Of a stretch of 64,000 nucleotides of DNA, positions 56,741-64,000 are shown piece by piece (the first letter of the stretch is position 1; the number at the start of each line of letters is the position of its first letter). This stretch comes from an uncultured Collinsella sp. GTDB taxonomy: Bacteria; Actinomycetota; Coriobacteriia; Coriobacteriales; Coriobacteriaceae. Made by a program: the position numbers and the translations under genes. The notes under the pieces are model-generated. The model saw only the letters and a list, made by a program, of their open reading frames with translations. It ran no database searches and was not told the origin of the DNA. The stretch is from assembly GCA_934668345.1 (NCBI GenBank), contig CAKUNE010000001.1, forward strand, positions 372,001-436,000, in the 5' to 3' direction.

Positions 56741-57781
56741 TTAGGCGGTTTTTGCGCCCGTCCGGTTAAGAAAAGCTGCCAGATGCGTACACATCACGCA
56801 GCGCGCGGGCTTGGCGCCAGCGATCGGCCCAAACAACAGACCCAGTCCCCGATGGTTGTCCTTGAGCGCGGCGACCATCTGACGGGTTCGAGGCGCCTCG
56901 AGCATATCACGCATGCGGGCGGAACGCTCGATTGACGACACCCCATGCGGGCTCAGACACAAATTCTCGATGCAGGCGACCAGTCCGACAAAGTAGAACT
57001 TTTGGCTTGCCAGCTTGAGCCGACCACCGCTATCTGCTTCCGAGAGTGAGTCCGCAAGCTCGTCGAGCGCTCGGGTGTCATCGGATACCCTGGCATACAT
57101 GGTGGGATCAAAGGCATCTGTAAGCTTAGGCGCTACCGCGTGGAAACAAGCGTCGCCGCATCCGGAGACACGCTGCGCCTGCGAGAGCGCGCATGCCATA
57201 AACCCAACTGTGCGAAACGCCTTGTCGCACAAAAGGCATGCCTCAAACAGCGGACGGCTATACATCACGCCAGAGACTTGAGCAACCAAGCCGCCTAAAA
57301 TCAACTGAGGCAGCCCGGCCACCATCGAAGATTTGCTATCAATGGAAATATGAGTAGCATCCAAGACGCGCGAATGGCGCTCTCGATGTGCATCATAGCG
57401 GTCGAGCGACACCGTGGGGAACACTATGTCTGCCGCAGTATCGCACGCGATATCGACCATCTTGGAAAGGGATTGCGGAGCAAACCACTCATCGGCGTTC
57501 ATAGCGATGATTTGAGAGCCGCGCGAGGCAGCAAAACCGGCACGAAGACAAGCGCCGTGCTTCGCGTCCTCGACGTCAATCAAATCAATATGGATATCCC
57601 TGTCGGCAGCAACTTGAAGCGAATGGCGCACACCGGGCGCAGCATCGCGGCAGACAACGACAATCTGCAAATCGTAGAGGTCTTGGTTCTGGACACTCTC
57701 GAGCGCACGCATCGCATAGCTGGGCGAACCTTCTACCACAAGGATCACCGAAAGTCGCGGATGCGAGCCACGTCGAACCAA
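56741..57781 (-). CDS. Family 2-like glycosyltransferase
   Basis: 346 residues from a TTG at 57781. GT-A start (LSVILVVEGSPSYAMRALESVQNQ), then DAKHGACLRAGFAASRGSQIIAMNADEWFAPQSL, where the metal-binding DxD is read as NADEW. The C-terminal half is helical and unlike better known members. The donor and acceptor are unknown, and no polysaccharide cluster surrounds it. Confidence 0.75.
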   Translation of the reverse strand: MVRRGSHPRLSVILVVEGSPSYAMRALESVQNQDLYDLQIVVVCRDAAPGVRHSLQVAADRDIHIDLIDVEDAKHGACLRAGFAASRGSQIIAMNADEWFAPQSLSKMVDIACDTAADIVFPTVSLDRYDAHRERHSRVLDATHISIDSKSSMVAGLPQLILGGLVAQVSGVMYSRPLFEACLLCDKAFRTVGFMACALSQAQRVSGCGDACFHAVAPKLTDAFDPTMYARVSDDTRALDELADSLSEADSGGRLKLASQKFYFVGLVACIENLCLSPHGVSSIERSARMRDMLEAPRTRQMVAALKDNHRGLGLLFGPIAGAKPARCVMCTHLAAFLNRTGAKTA

Positions 57782-57942
57782 ATTATCCGTCCTCTCGACA
57801 GCAATGAATCAAACCGTGGTTCATGGTACACCCCGGCAATAAAAGCAATGAGACACCGGTTGCATTGCACGCCAAGAACAGATGTTGCACACGCGCAGCC
57901 CACAGATGACAGGTGTCGACGCACGACACGTCGAGCCCTCCC

Positions 57943-58767
57943 CTAGTCGAGCACGACAAGCTCGGCGGGATCGTAATCCACGCCCATAAACGTAAGGCCG
58001 CAGGCAGGAGCCGTGGGGCCCGCAGCGGTGCGGTCGCAAGCATCGATAACCTCGCGCATCCACTCGGGTTCACGGCGATGCATGCCAATCTCGACAAGCG
58101 TGCCCACGATCGTACGGACCATCGAATGCAGAAACGCATTGCCCTCGATGGTGAACGTCAGGATGTCCTCGCCAAACGCAACCTCATGGCCAAATTCGGC
58201 ACGCATCACGCAGCGATGCGTGGGCTTGCCAACGGCCGAAGCAACCTTGCAAAAGCTATTAAAGTCCTGCTCGCCCAGCAGTGCGGGGCAGGCAGCAGAC
58301 ATAGCCTCAACATCCAAGGGATAGCGATGCCACCACACGGCACCGCGGGACAGCACGGGGCGCGCATCTCGATCGGCAATACGGTACGTATACGTACGGG
58401 TGCGCGCGTCAAAACGCGCAGAAAAGCCTTTACGGGCTTTGTAGACCTCGTTAATGGCGATATCTTTGGGCAGTAGGGCATCCATAGCCCGCAGCCACCT
58501 ACGGCGCGTACAAGCGAGCTCAGCGTCCGTTACGGGCACGCTGATGTACTGAGCCACGGCATGCACGCCGGCATCGGTACGCCCCGCGCACGTCAGATCG
58601 ATCGGGCGGCGAAGCAGCGTCTCGATGGCTCGACGTAGCTCACCCGCAACCGTCATCTGTCCCGGCTGCTCGGCAAATCCGCTATACGACGAGCCATCAT
58701 AGGCCACGCGAAATACGAGCGTAGCATCAAGCTCGGAAATCGAATTGAAATCAGACGGCGCAGTCAT
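57943..58767 (-). CDS. truA: tRNA pseudouridine(38-40) synthase TruA
   Basis: 274 residues from the ATG at 58767 (GGGAG upstream; a TTG five codons earlier is the alternative). The catalytic Asp is in CAGRTDAGVHA. FRVAYDGSSYSGFAEQPG and FLHSMVRTIVGTLVEIG are typical. It modifies the anticodon stem of many tRNAs. It follows rplQ, as in many genomes, but after a terminator. Confidence 0.94.
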   Translation of the reverse strand: MTAPSDFNSISELDATLVFRVAYDGSSYSGFAEQPGQMTVAGELRRAIETLLRRPIDLTCAGRTDAGVHAVAQYISVPVTDAELACTRRRWLRAMDALLPKDIAINEVYKARKGFSARFDARTRTYTYRIADRDARPVLSRGAVWWHRYPLDVEAMSAACPALLGEQDFNSFCKVASAVGKPTHRCVMRAEFGHEVAFGEDILTFTIEGNAFLHSMVRTIVGTLVEIGMHRREPEWMREVIDACDRTAAGPTAPACGLTFMGVDYDPAELVVLD

Positions 58768-58802
58768 GGGCGCTCCCAACAAACAAGCAACGGTATCGCG
58801 AC

Positions 58803-58833
58803 AAAAAAAGAGGGGTACGCGAACGTACCCCTC
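58803..58833 (-). terminator. Terminator of the ribosomal superoperon after rplQ
   Basis: GAGGGGTACG and CGTACCCCTC, 10 bp perfect with a 4-nt loop, then a 7-base T run on the minus strand. It separates rplQ from truA. Confidence 0.9.
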
Positions 58834-58859
58834 GAATATAGCCTATGCAGACGGAATGT

Positions 58860-59342
58860 CTACTCAGCGGTCTCCTCAGCAGGAGCCTCCTCGGCAGCGG
58901 TCTCCTCGACAGCCTCGACCTTCTTGGGAGCAGCGGCCTTCTTGGGGGCCGGAGCAGCCTTCTTGGCCTTAGGCGTGCAAGGCTCGGTGACGAGCTCCAT
59001 GATAACGATGGGAGCGTTGTCGCCCTTACGGTTACCGAGCTTCATGATGCGGGTGTAACCGCCGTTGCGGTCCTGCCACATGCCCTGAGCAGCCTTGTCG
59101 AAGATCTCGGCAACGAGCTGCTTATCGCCGAGCTTGGCGATAGCCAGACGACGAGAGTGCAGGTCGCCCTTCTTGGCCCAGGTGATGATCGGATCGACGA
59201 CCGAACGCAGCGCCTTAGCGCGGGTCTCGGTGGTCTTGATGCGGTCGTTCTCGAAGAGGGCCTTAGCAAGGCTCTTCTTCATGGCCTTGGTGTGGCTCGC
59301 ATCGGTGCCGAGCTTCAGGCCCTTCTTAACGTTGTGACGCAT
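58860..59342 (-). CDS. rplQ: 50S ribosomal protein L17 with charged tail
   Basis: 160 residues. The first 120 are standard L17 (MRHNVKKGLKLGTDASHTKAM, RVRALRSVVDP-like middle). The last 40 are Lys/Ala/Pro then Glu/Ala-rich, similar in character to the L31 tail in this window. It is the last gene of the rpsM-rpsK-rpsD-rpoA-rplQ run. Confidence 0.95.
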   Translation of the reverse strand: MRHNVKKGLKLGTDASHTKAMKKSLAKALFENDRIKTTETRAKALRSVVDPIITWAKKGDLHSRRLAIAKLGDKQLVAEIFDKAAQGMWQDRNGGYTRIMKLGNRKGDNAPIVIMELVTEPCTPKAKKAAPAPKKAAAPKKVEAVEETAAEEAPAEETAE

Positions 59343-59372
59343 GGTCTAGTTTCTCCTCAAATATGCGAAGCA

Positions 59373-60314
59373 TTAAGCCTTCAGGCTCAGGCCCATGGAC
59401 TCAAGCTTGTCCTTCACTTCCTCGATCGACTTAACACCGAAGTTACGGATGTTGAGCAGATCGTTCTCCGAGAACTCAACGAGTTGACGGACCGAGTGAA
59501 TGCTGGCGCGCTTAAGGCAGTTGTAGGAACGGACGGAAAGGTCCAGATCCTCGATCTGCTTGTCCAGCTCGGCGTTGTCGTTGGTGACCTCGGGAGCGAA
59601 GATCGAAGCCTCCTCCTCGACCTCGGGGGTCTCGGCAAGGTTCATAAAGGCGGCCATATGCTGGTTGATGATATTGGCAGCCTGGACCACGGCGTCGCGC
59701 GGGGCGATGGAGCCGTTGGTCTCGATCTCGAGGACAAGGCGGTCGTAGTCGGTGTGCTGACCGACACGGCAAGCCTCAACGAGCTTGGCGCAACGGGAAA
59801 CCGGCGAGTACAGCGAGTCGACGTGGATCACACCGATGGGATCGTTGTCGCGCTTGTTAGCCTCGCCAGAGACATAGCCGCGGCCATAGCCGATGCGCAT
59901 GCTCATGGTGAGATGGCCACCCTCGGTAAGCGTAGCGATGTGCTGCTCGGGGTTGACCAGCTCAAACTCGGACGGAATAAAGAAGTCCGCACCGGTGACC
60001 TCGCAGGGGCCGTCAACAGAAATGGTGGCGGTCGCCTCGTCGGTCGTGCCGAGAGCCCTGAAGACAAGACCCTTGACATTCAGGACGATGTCGGTGACAT
60101 CCTCGACCATGTTAGGGATGGTCATGAACTCGTGCTGCGCACCATCGATCTGAATAGCCTCGACGGCGGCACCCTCGAGCGAGGACAGAAGAACGCGACG
60201 AAGGGAGTTACCCAGCGTATCGCCGTAACCACGCTCGAGCGGCTCGACGGAGACACGAGCAGACGTCTCGTTGATCTCTTCGACCTGAACCTGAGGCCTA
60301 ATGAATTCTGACAT
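59373..60314 (-). CDS. rpoA: RNA polymerase alpha subunit
   Basis: 313 residues: N-terminal dimerisation domain (GYGDTLGNSLRRVLLSSLEG) and C-terminal DNA-contacting domain (LDLSVRSYNCLKRASIHSVRQL, RNFGVKSIEEVKDKL). Usual position between rpsD and rplQ. Confidence 0.98.
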   Translation of the reverse strand: MSEFIRPQVQVEEINETSARVSVEPLERGYGDTLGNSLRRVLLSSLEGAAVEAIQIDGAQHEFMTIPNMVEDVTDIVLNVKGLVFRALGTTDEATATISVDGPCEVTGADFFIPSEFELVNPEQHIATLTEGGHLTMSMRIGYGRGYVSGEANKRDNDPIGVIHVDSLYSPVSRCAKLVEACRVGQHTDYDRLVLEIETNGSIAPRDAVVQAANIINQHMAAFMNLAETPEVEEEASIFAPEVTNDNAELDKQIEDLDLSVRSYNCLKRASIHSVRQLVEFSENDLLNIRNFGVKSIEEVKDKLESMGLSLKA

Positions 60315-60346
60315 GTATTACCTCCAGCCTCAGCAGCCCGGATGGA

Positions 60347-60943
60347 CTACTTAGAGTAGAGCTCGACGATGAGCTGCTCGTTGATATCACCGCTGATCTG
60401 CTCACGCGTCGGCAGAGCGAGCACGTTACCAGACAGCTTCTCGATATCGACCTCGAGCCAGCCAGGGACCTCAAAGCGCTCGGAGGAAATCAGAGCCTCC
60501 TTGATGGGGAGGAGGTCACGGAACTTCTCGCCGACAGCGACGACGTCGCCGGCCTTGACGCGGTAGGACGGAATATCCACGCGCTTGCCGTTCACGGTGA
60601 AGTGACCGTGACGGACGGACTGACGAGCCTCTTTGCGGGTGCGGGCGAAGCCAAGACGGAAGACGACGTTGTCAAGGCGAGACTCAAGGATGATCATGAG
60701 GTTCTCACCGGTGACGCCGTTCATCTTACGGGCCTTGTTGAAGTAGCCGTGGAACTGCTTCTCCAGAACGCCATAGATGAACTTGACCTTCTGCTTCTCG
60801 CGCAGCTGCATGCCGTACTCAGATTCCTTGCGACGGCGCTTGGGCTGACGGATAGATTCCTTCTTGCTGCTGTAACCGAGCTCAGCGGGATCGATCCCGA
60901 GCTGACGGCAGCGCTTAAGAACAGGAGTCCTGTCGATTGCCAT
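60347..60943 (-). CDS. rpsD: 30S ribosomal protein S4
   Basis: 198 residues. It nucleates small-subunit assembly and carries an S4 RNA-binding domain (SRLDNVVFRLGFARTRKEARQSVRHGHF). The N-terminus has no zinc cysteines, so it is the C-minus form. It lies 20 bp after rpsK. Confidence 0.97.
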   Translation of the reverse strand: MAIDRTPVLKRCRQLGIDPAELGYSSKKESIRQPKRRRKESEYGMQLREKQKVKFIYGVLEKQFHGYFNKARKMNGVTGENLMIILESRLDNVVFRLGFARTRKEARQSVRHGHFTVNGKRVDIPSYRVKAGDVVAVGEKFRDLLPIKEALISSERFEVPGWLEVDIEKLSGNVLALPTREQISGDINEQLIVELYSK

Positions 60944-60962
60944 ATTGATACGATCCTTTCAG

Positions 60963-61367
60963 TTACACGCGGCGACGCTTCTTGGGGCGGCAGCCGTTGT
61001 GCGGAATGGGGGTCTTGTCCTGGATGCTCGAGACCTCGAGGCCAGCAGCCTGGAGGGAGCGGATGGCGGTCTCACGACCGGAGCCGGGGCCCTTGACGAA
61101 GACGGAAACCTTCTTCATACCGTGCTCCATGGCCTGCTTGGCAGCAGCCTCGGCAGCCATCTGGGCAGCGAACGGCGTGGACTTACGGGAGCCCTTGAAG
61201 CCCACCTGGCCAGCCGACTTCCAGGAAATGACGTTGCCCTGGGGATCGGTGATCGAAACGATCGTGTTGTTGAACGTAGAACGAATGTGAGCCTGGCCCA
61301 CGGAAATGTTCTTACGGTCCGCGCGCTTCAGACGGGCAGCGCGAACGTTCTTCTTAGCAGTAGCCAT
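60963..61367 (-). CDS. rpsK: 30S ribosomal protein S11
   Basis: 134 residues; typical [21 protein letters not shown] and the basic end [12 protein letters not shown]. Placed 14 bp after rpsM. Confidence 0.98.
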   Translation of the reverse strand: MATAKKNVRAARLKRADRKNISVGQAHIRSTFNNTIVSITDPQGNVISWKSAGQVGFKGSRKSTPFAAQMAAEAAAKQAMEHGMKKVSVFVKGPGSGRETAIRSLQAAGLEVSSIQDKTPIPHNGCRPKKRRRV

Positions 61368-61381
61368 CTATCTAGCGCTCC

Positions 61382-61756
61382 TTATTTCTTCTTCTTAGCA
61401 CCGATCTGACGCTTCGGGCCCTTGCGGGTACGAGCGTTAGTGTGGGTGCGCTGGCCGCGGACCGGGAGGCCCTTGCGGTGACGAAGGCCGCGGTTGCAGC
61501 CGATGTCCATAAGGCGCTTGACGTTCTGGTTGCGCTCACGGCGGAGGTCGCCCTCAACCATGATCTGGTTCTTATCGATATAATCGCGGATGGCGTTAAC
61601 CTCATCCTCGGTGAGGTCCTTAACGCGCGTATCCACGTTAACGTTGCACTCGACGCAGATCTTCGTCGCAGTGGTGCGGCCGATGCCGTAAATGTAGGTC
61701 AGACCGATCTCAACGCGCTTCTCACGCGGGAGGTCGACACCATTAATACGGGCCAA
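61382..61756 (-). CDS. rpsM: 30S ribosomal protein S13
   Basis: 124 residues: [25 protein letters not shown] at the N-terminus and [22 protein letters not shown] near the end, then a Lys-rich tail. It contacts the large subunit and the P-site tRNA. First of the tightly packed alpha-operon genes here. Confidence 0.98.
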   Translation of the reverse strand: MARINGVDLPREKRVEIGLTYIYGIGRTTATKICVECNVNVDTRVKDLTEDEVNAIRDYIDKNQIMVEGDLRRERNQNVKRLMDIGCNRGLRHRKGLPVRGQRTHTNARTRKGPKRQIGAKKKK

Positions 61757-61770
61757 CGTAGTCTCCTCTC

Positions 61771-61884
61771 TTAACCCTGACGCTGCTTATGACGGGGGTT
61801 CTCGCAAATGACGAGGACCTTGCCATGGCGCCTAATGATTTTGCACTTATCGCACATCTTCTTGACCGAAGGACGTACCTTCAT
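61771..61884 (-). CDS. rpmJ: 50S ribosomal protein L36
   Basis: 37 residues, read directly from the sequence: starts [20 protein letters not shown] and ends [11 protein letters not shown]. It is the zinc-binding form (Cys-x2-Cys, Cys, His). ATG at 61884 behind GAAAGGAAG. It lies 14 bp upstream of rpsM in the usual infA-rpmJ-rpsM order. Confidence 0.96.
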   Translation of the reverse strand: MKVRPSVKKMCDKCKIIRRHGKVLVICENPRHKQRQG

Positions 61885-62034
61885 CGTTCTTCCTTTCGGT
61901 AGCGCTCAAACTACTTCCCTACTATCTACTCGCCCAGCCGCAGGCGTTTAAAACTATGGCTGGTCTTCACACACAATCCGACCGTAGGTTGAGCTAAGCC
62001 TGCAGCCGGAAATGGAGTGCGTGTATGCGTGCCG

Positions 62035-62253
62035 CTATTTGTAGCGATAGGTGATGCGACCGCGGGTCAGGTCGTACGGGGAAAGCTCCACGACAACCCT
62101 GTCACCGGGGAGAATACGGATGTAATTCATTCGGATCTTGCCAGAAATGTTGCACAGAACCGAATGACCGTTCTCGAGCTCAACCTTAAACATGGCGTTG
62201 GGCAGCGGCTCCTTTACCGTACCCTCGAGCTCAATTGCGTCTTCCTTCTTCAC
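62035..62253 (-). CDS. infA: Translation initiation factor IF-1
   Basis: 72 residues if the GTG at 62253 is the start, which equals the family length ([29 protein letters not shown] then [23 protein letters not shown]). A TTG two codons earlier is the alternative; neither has a strong ribosome site. Single OB fold that binds the 30S A site during initiation. About 150 bp without a gene separates it from rpmJ. Confidence 0.94.
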   Translation of the reverse strand: MKKEDAIELEGTVKEPLPNAMFKVELENGHSVLCNISGKIRMNYIRILPGDRVVVELSPYDLTRGRITYRYK

Positions 62254-62357
62254 AAGCAATCATCTTTCTCTAGAAAACGACAGCGATTGAGTATTCTACA
62301 ACACGTATGCACGCATCGTAATAACTTCGTAATGGCTCCACATCTAAGCGGAACTTG

Positions 62358-63146
62358 TTACATTTCTCCGCCTTGGAGCGAACACCAAGCACCTTGTGCG
62401 TCGGTGGTGAGAATCACCGGACCGTCATTGGTAATGGCGACGGTGTTCTCGTAGTGCGCGGCGGGCAGGTGGTCGTTGGTCGTAACAATCCAACCGTCGG
62501 AGCCCGTGCTCACATGGTTGGAACCCATCGTAACCATCGGCTCGATGGCAATGACCATGCCAGCCTGGAGGCGAACGCCCCTCCCCTTCTTTCCATAATT
62601 AGGAACGTTGGGGTCCTCGTGCATCACGCGGCCAATGCCATGGCCCACATAGTCACGAAGCACGCCGTATCCGTGAGACTCGGCGAGGGACTGAACGGCA
62701 TAACCGACGTCCCCGATATGGTTACCGGGGACAGCCTGCTCGATGGCAGCCTTAAGGCAATCGCGCGTAACCTCGCACAGGGCCTTGGCCTCGGGCGTGG
62801 GGGTGCCGACGAAAAACGTCCAAGCGTTATCGCCGACCCAACCGTCGACAACGGCTCCCGTATCGATGGAAATGATATCGCCATCGCGCAGGATCATGTC
62901 GGGGTTGGGAATACCGTGGACCACGGCATCGTTGATCGATGCGCAAATGGTTCCCGGGAACCCGCCGTAACCCTTAAAGGCAGGGGTGCCGCCATGCATG
63001 CGGATAATCTGCTCCGCGAGCTGATCGAGCTCAAAAGTCGAAACGCCGGGGCGCACCATGGCTCCAACGTGGCGGAGCGCCATCTTAGATAGCGCTCCTG
63101 CCTTCTTCATCTGCTCGATTTGCGTTGCAGACTTAATCTTGATCAT
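62358..63146 (-). CDS. map: Methionine aminopeptidase, type I
   Basis: 262 residues. It removes the initiator Met. The metal ligands are visible: DGDIISIDTGAVVDGWVGDNAW (two Asp), GHGIGRVMHEDPNVPNYG (His), IEPM (Glu) and a final Glu before the C-terminus. The start overlaps the adk stop by four bases (ATGA), so the genes are coupled. Confidence 0.97.
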   Translation of the reverse strand: MIKIKSATQIEQMKKAGALSKMALRHVGAMVRPGVSTFELDQLAEQIIRMHGGTPAFKGYGGFPGTICASINDAVVHGIPNPDMILRDGDIISIDTGAVVDGWVGDNAWTFFVGTPTPEAKALCEVTRDCLKAAIEQAVPGNHIGDVGYAVQSLAESHGYGVLRDYVGHGIGRVMHEDPNVPNYGKKGRGVRLQAGMVIAIEPMVTMGSNHVSTGSDGWIVTTNDHLPAAHYENTVAITNDGPVILTTDAQGAWCSLQGGEM

Positions 63147-63769
63147 AGACCGAGAGCCTCTTTGACATCCCCGTACACGGTCTCGCGAGCCTGGTCACCG
63201 TTGACCGACTTGAGCAGACCCTGGCCACGATAGTAGTCGACGAGCGGGCTCGTGGACTTCTCGTAGACGTCGAGACGGTTCTTGATGGTCTCGGGCTTGT
63301 CGTCATCGCGCTGATACATCTCGCCGGCGCACTTGGGGCAGGTGGCATCGGCAGCAGTGCCGGTGTAACCGCAGGCGCGGCAGGTGCGACGCGAAGACAG
63401 ACGATCGATAATGACCTCAGGGGCCACATCGACCAGAAGGGCGCAATCGATCTCGCGACCCATGGCGGAGAGCTCGGAATCGAGCGTCACAGCCTGGGCG
63501 GTGTTGCGCGGGAAGCCGTCGAGAATGAAGCCCTGCTGGGCGTCATCGGCGGCAAGGCGCTCCTTGACAAGGTCGATCACGAGCTGGTCGGGAACGAGCT
63601 CGCCAGCGTCCATGTACTTCTTAGCCTGAATACCAAGCTCGGTGCCGCCCTTGACGGCAGCACGCAGCAGGTCGCCCGTGGAAATGTGGGCGACGCCAAA
63701 CTCGGCGACGAGCTCCTGTGCGACGGTACCCTTACCGGCACCCGGAGCTCCGAGCAATACGAGGTTCAT
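63143..63769 (-). CDS. adk: Adenylate kinase with zinc-type LID
   Basis: 208 residues from the ATG at 63769 (GAGGAGG upstream). It balances AMP, ADP and ATP. P-loop GAPGAGKGTVA; AMP site STGDLLRAA; DGFPRN; the LID contains CRACGYTG...CPKCAG, a four-Cys zinc site seen mainly in Gram-positive enzymes. It lies 18 bp after secY. Confidence 0.97.
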   Translation of the reverse strand: MNLVLLGAPGAGKGTVAQELVAEFGVAHISTGDLLRAAVKGGTELGIQAKKYMDAGELVPDQLVIDLVKERLAADDAQQGFILDGFPRNTAQAVTLDSELSAMGREIDCALLVDVAPEVIIDRLSSRRTCRACGYTGTAADATCPKCAGEMYQRDDDKPETIKNRLDVYEKSTSPLVDYYRGQGLLKSVNGDQARETVYGDVKEALGL

Positions 63770-63787
63770 GAGCAATCCTCCTCTAGC

Positions 63788-64000
63788 CTATTTAAAGAAT
63801 CCATCGTAATCATACATCTTGATCTGGCCTTCGAGCTTATCGACCGTGTCGAGCACGACGCCGACCATGATGAGGATGGACGTGCCACCAAATGCCTGGA
63901 TCAGATGGTTACCCGTGAAGGAGAAGATGATCGAAGGCACGATGGCGATGAGCGCCAAAAAGACAGCGCTGGGAAGCGTAATCTTGTTGAGCGCGTTCTT
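63788..64000 (-). CDS. secY: Preprotein translocase subunit SecY, C-terminal part
   Basis: The last 70 codons are visible; the rest lies beyond the right edge. The peptide (starts KNALNKITLPSAVFLALIAI, contains FGGTSILIMVGVVLDTVDKLEGQ, ends YDYDGFFK) matches the final helix and cytoplasmic end of SecY, which has the position expected just before adk. Confidence 0.95.
   Translation of the reverse strand, partial: KNALNKITLPSAVFLALIAIVPSIIFSFTGNHLIQAFGGTSILIMVGVVLDTVDKLEGQIKMYDYDGFFK

Overview
The window is a high-GC, densely coded bacterial chromosome segment. Protein style, gene order and the mix of fermentative and gut-type functions point to a Coriobacteriia member close to Collinsella. 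That placement is inference from family resemblance; no rRNA gene is present to settle it. About 48 protein genes, one frameshifted gene and two tRNA genes can be supported. Most long ORFs opposite real genes are high-GC shadows and were left out.

Layout. 1-4458: a signalling group (zinc-ribbon membrane protein running off the left edge, FHA protein, membrane-anchored Ser/Thr kinase). 4799-7896: a copper operon (copA, copZ, csoR) behind a CsoR-type operator. 8042-12549: accessory genes (zinc-ribbon membrane protein, amidohydrolase, a DUF559-like nuclease-fold protein, an unknown protein). 12915-19105: glutamate synthase gltB-gltD. 19513-21618: phosphoglycerate mutase and an Nramp metal transporter. 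21809-24389: rubredoxin, flavin reductase, smpB, a TPR-like protein, tRNA-Gln and tRNA-Glu. 24665-25434: a short MarR-like N-domain protein and a frameshifted ArsC/Spx gene. 25527-29972: N-acetylmuramic acid use (murR, murQ, murP, mupG). 30177-31468: VanZ-like protein and a small serine recombinase. 31646-36044: rnr, ftsX, ftsE. 36465-43458: split transketolase, YitT protein, prfB, secA. 43768-48115: L31, ACT protein, citrate synthase, two HAD phosphatases. 48322-57781: adenine deaminase, tyrS, U32 peptidase, class A PBP, argR, a glycosyltransferase. 57943-64000: truA and the end of the ribosomal superoperon (rplQ, rpoA, rpsD, rpsK, rpsM, rpmJ, infA, map, adk, secY fragment).

The least ordinary content lies between genes. 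A 57-bp element (16-nt inverted arms around exactly 25 variable nucleotides) occurs 11 times, as arrays of 3, 4 and 3 units at about 81-bp period plus one single copy. Two of these arrays flank the DUF559-like gene as a direct repeat of about 138 bp. A second family (67 bp, 21-nt arms) also has a 25-nt centre. A third, GGGGAC-based family sits at gene 3' ends and in two cases supplies the TAG stop codon. A near-perfect 65-bp palindrome lies between gltB and gpmA. None of these is near cas genes or transposases. Other points: RF2 carries SPT where SPF is expected, FtsE has a disordered N-terminal extension of about 175 residues, and a hairpin covers the ribosome binding site of one HAD gene.
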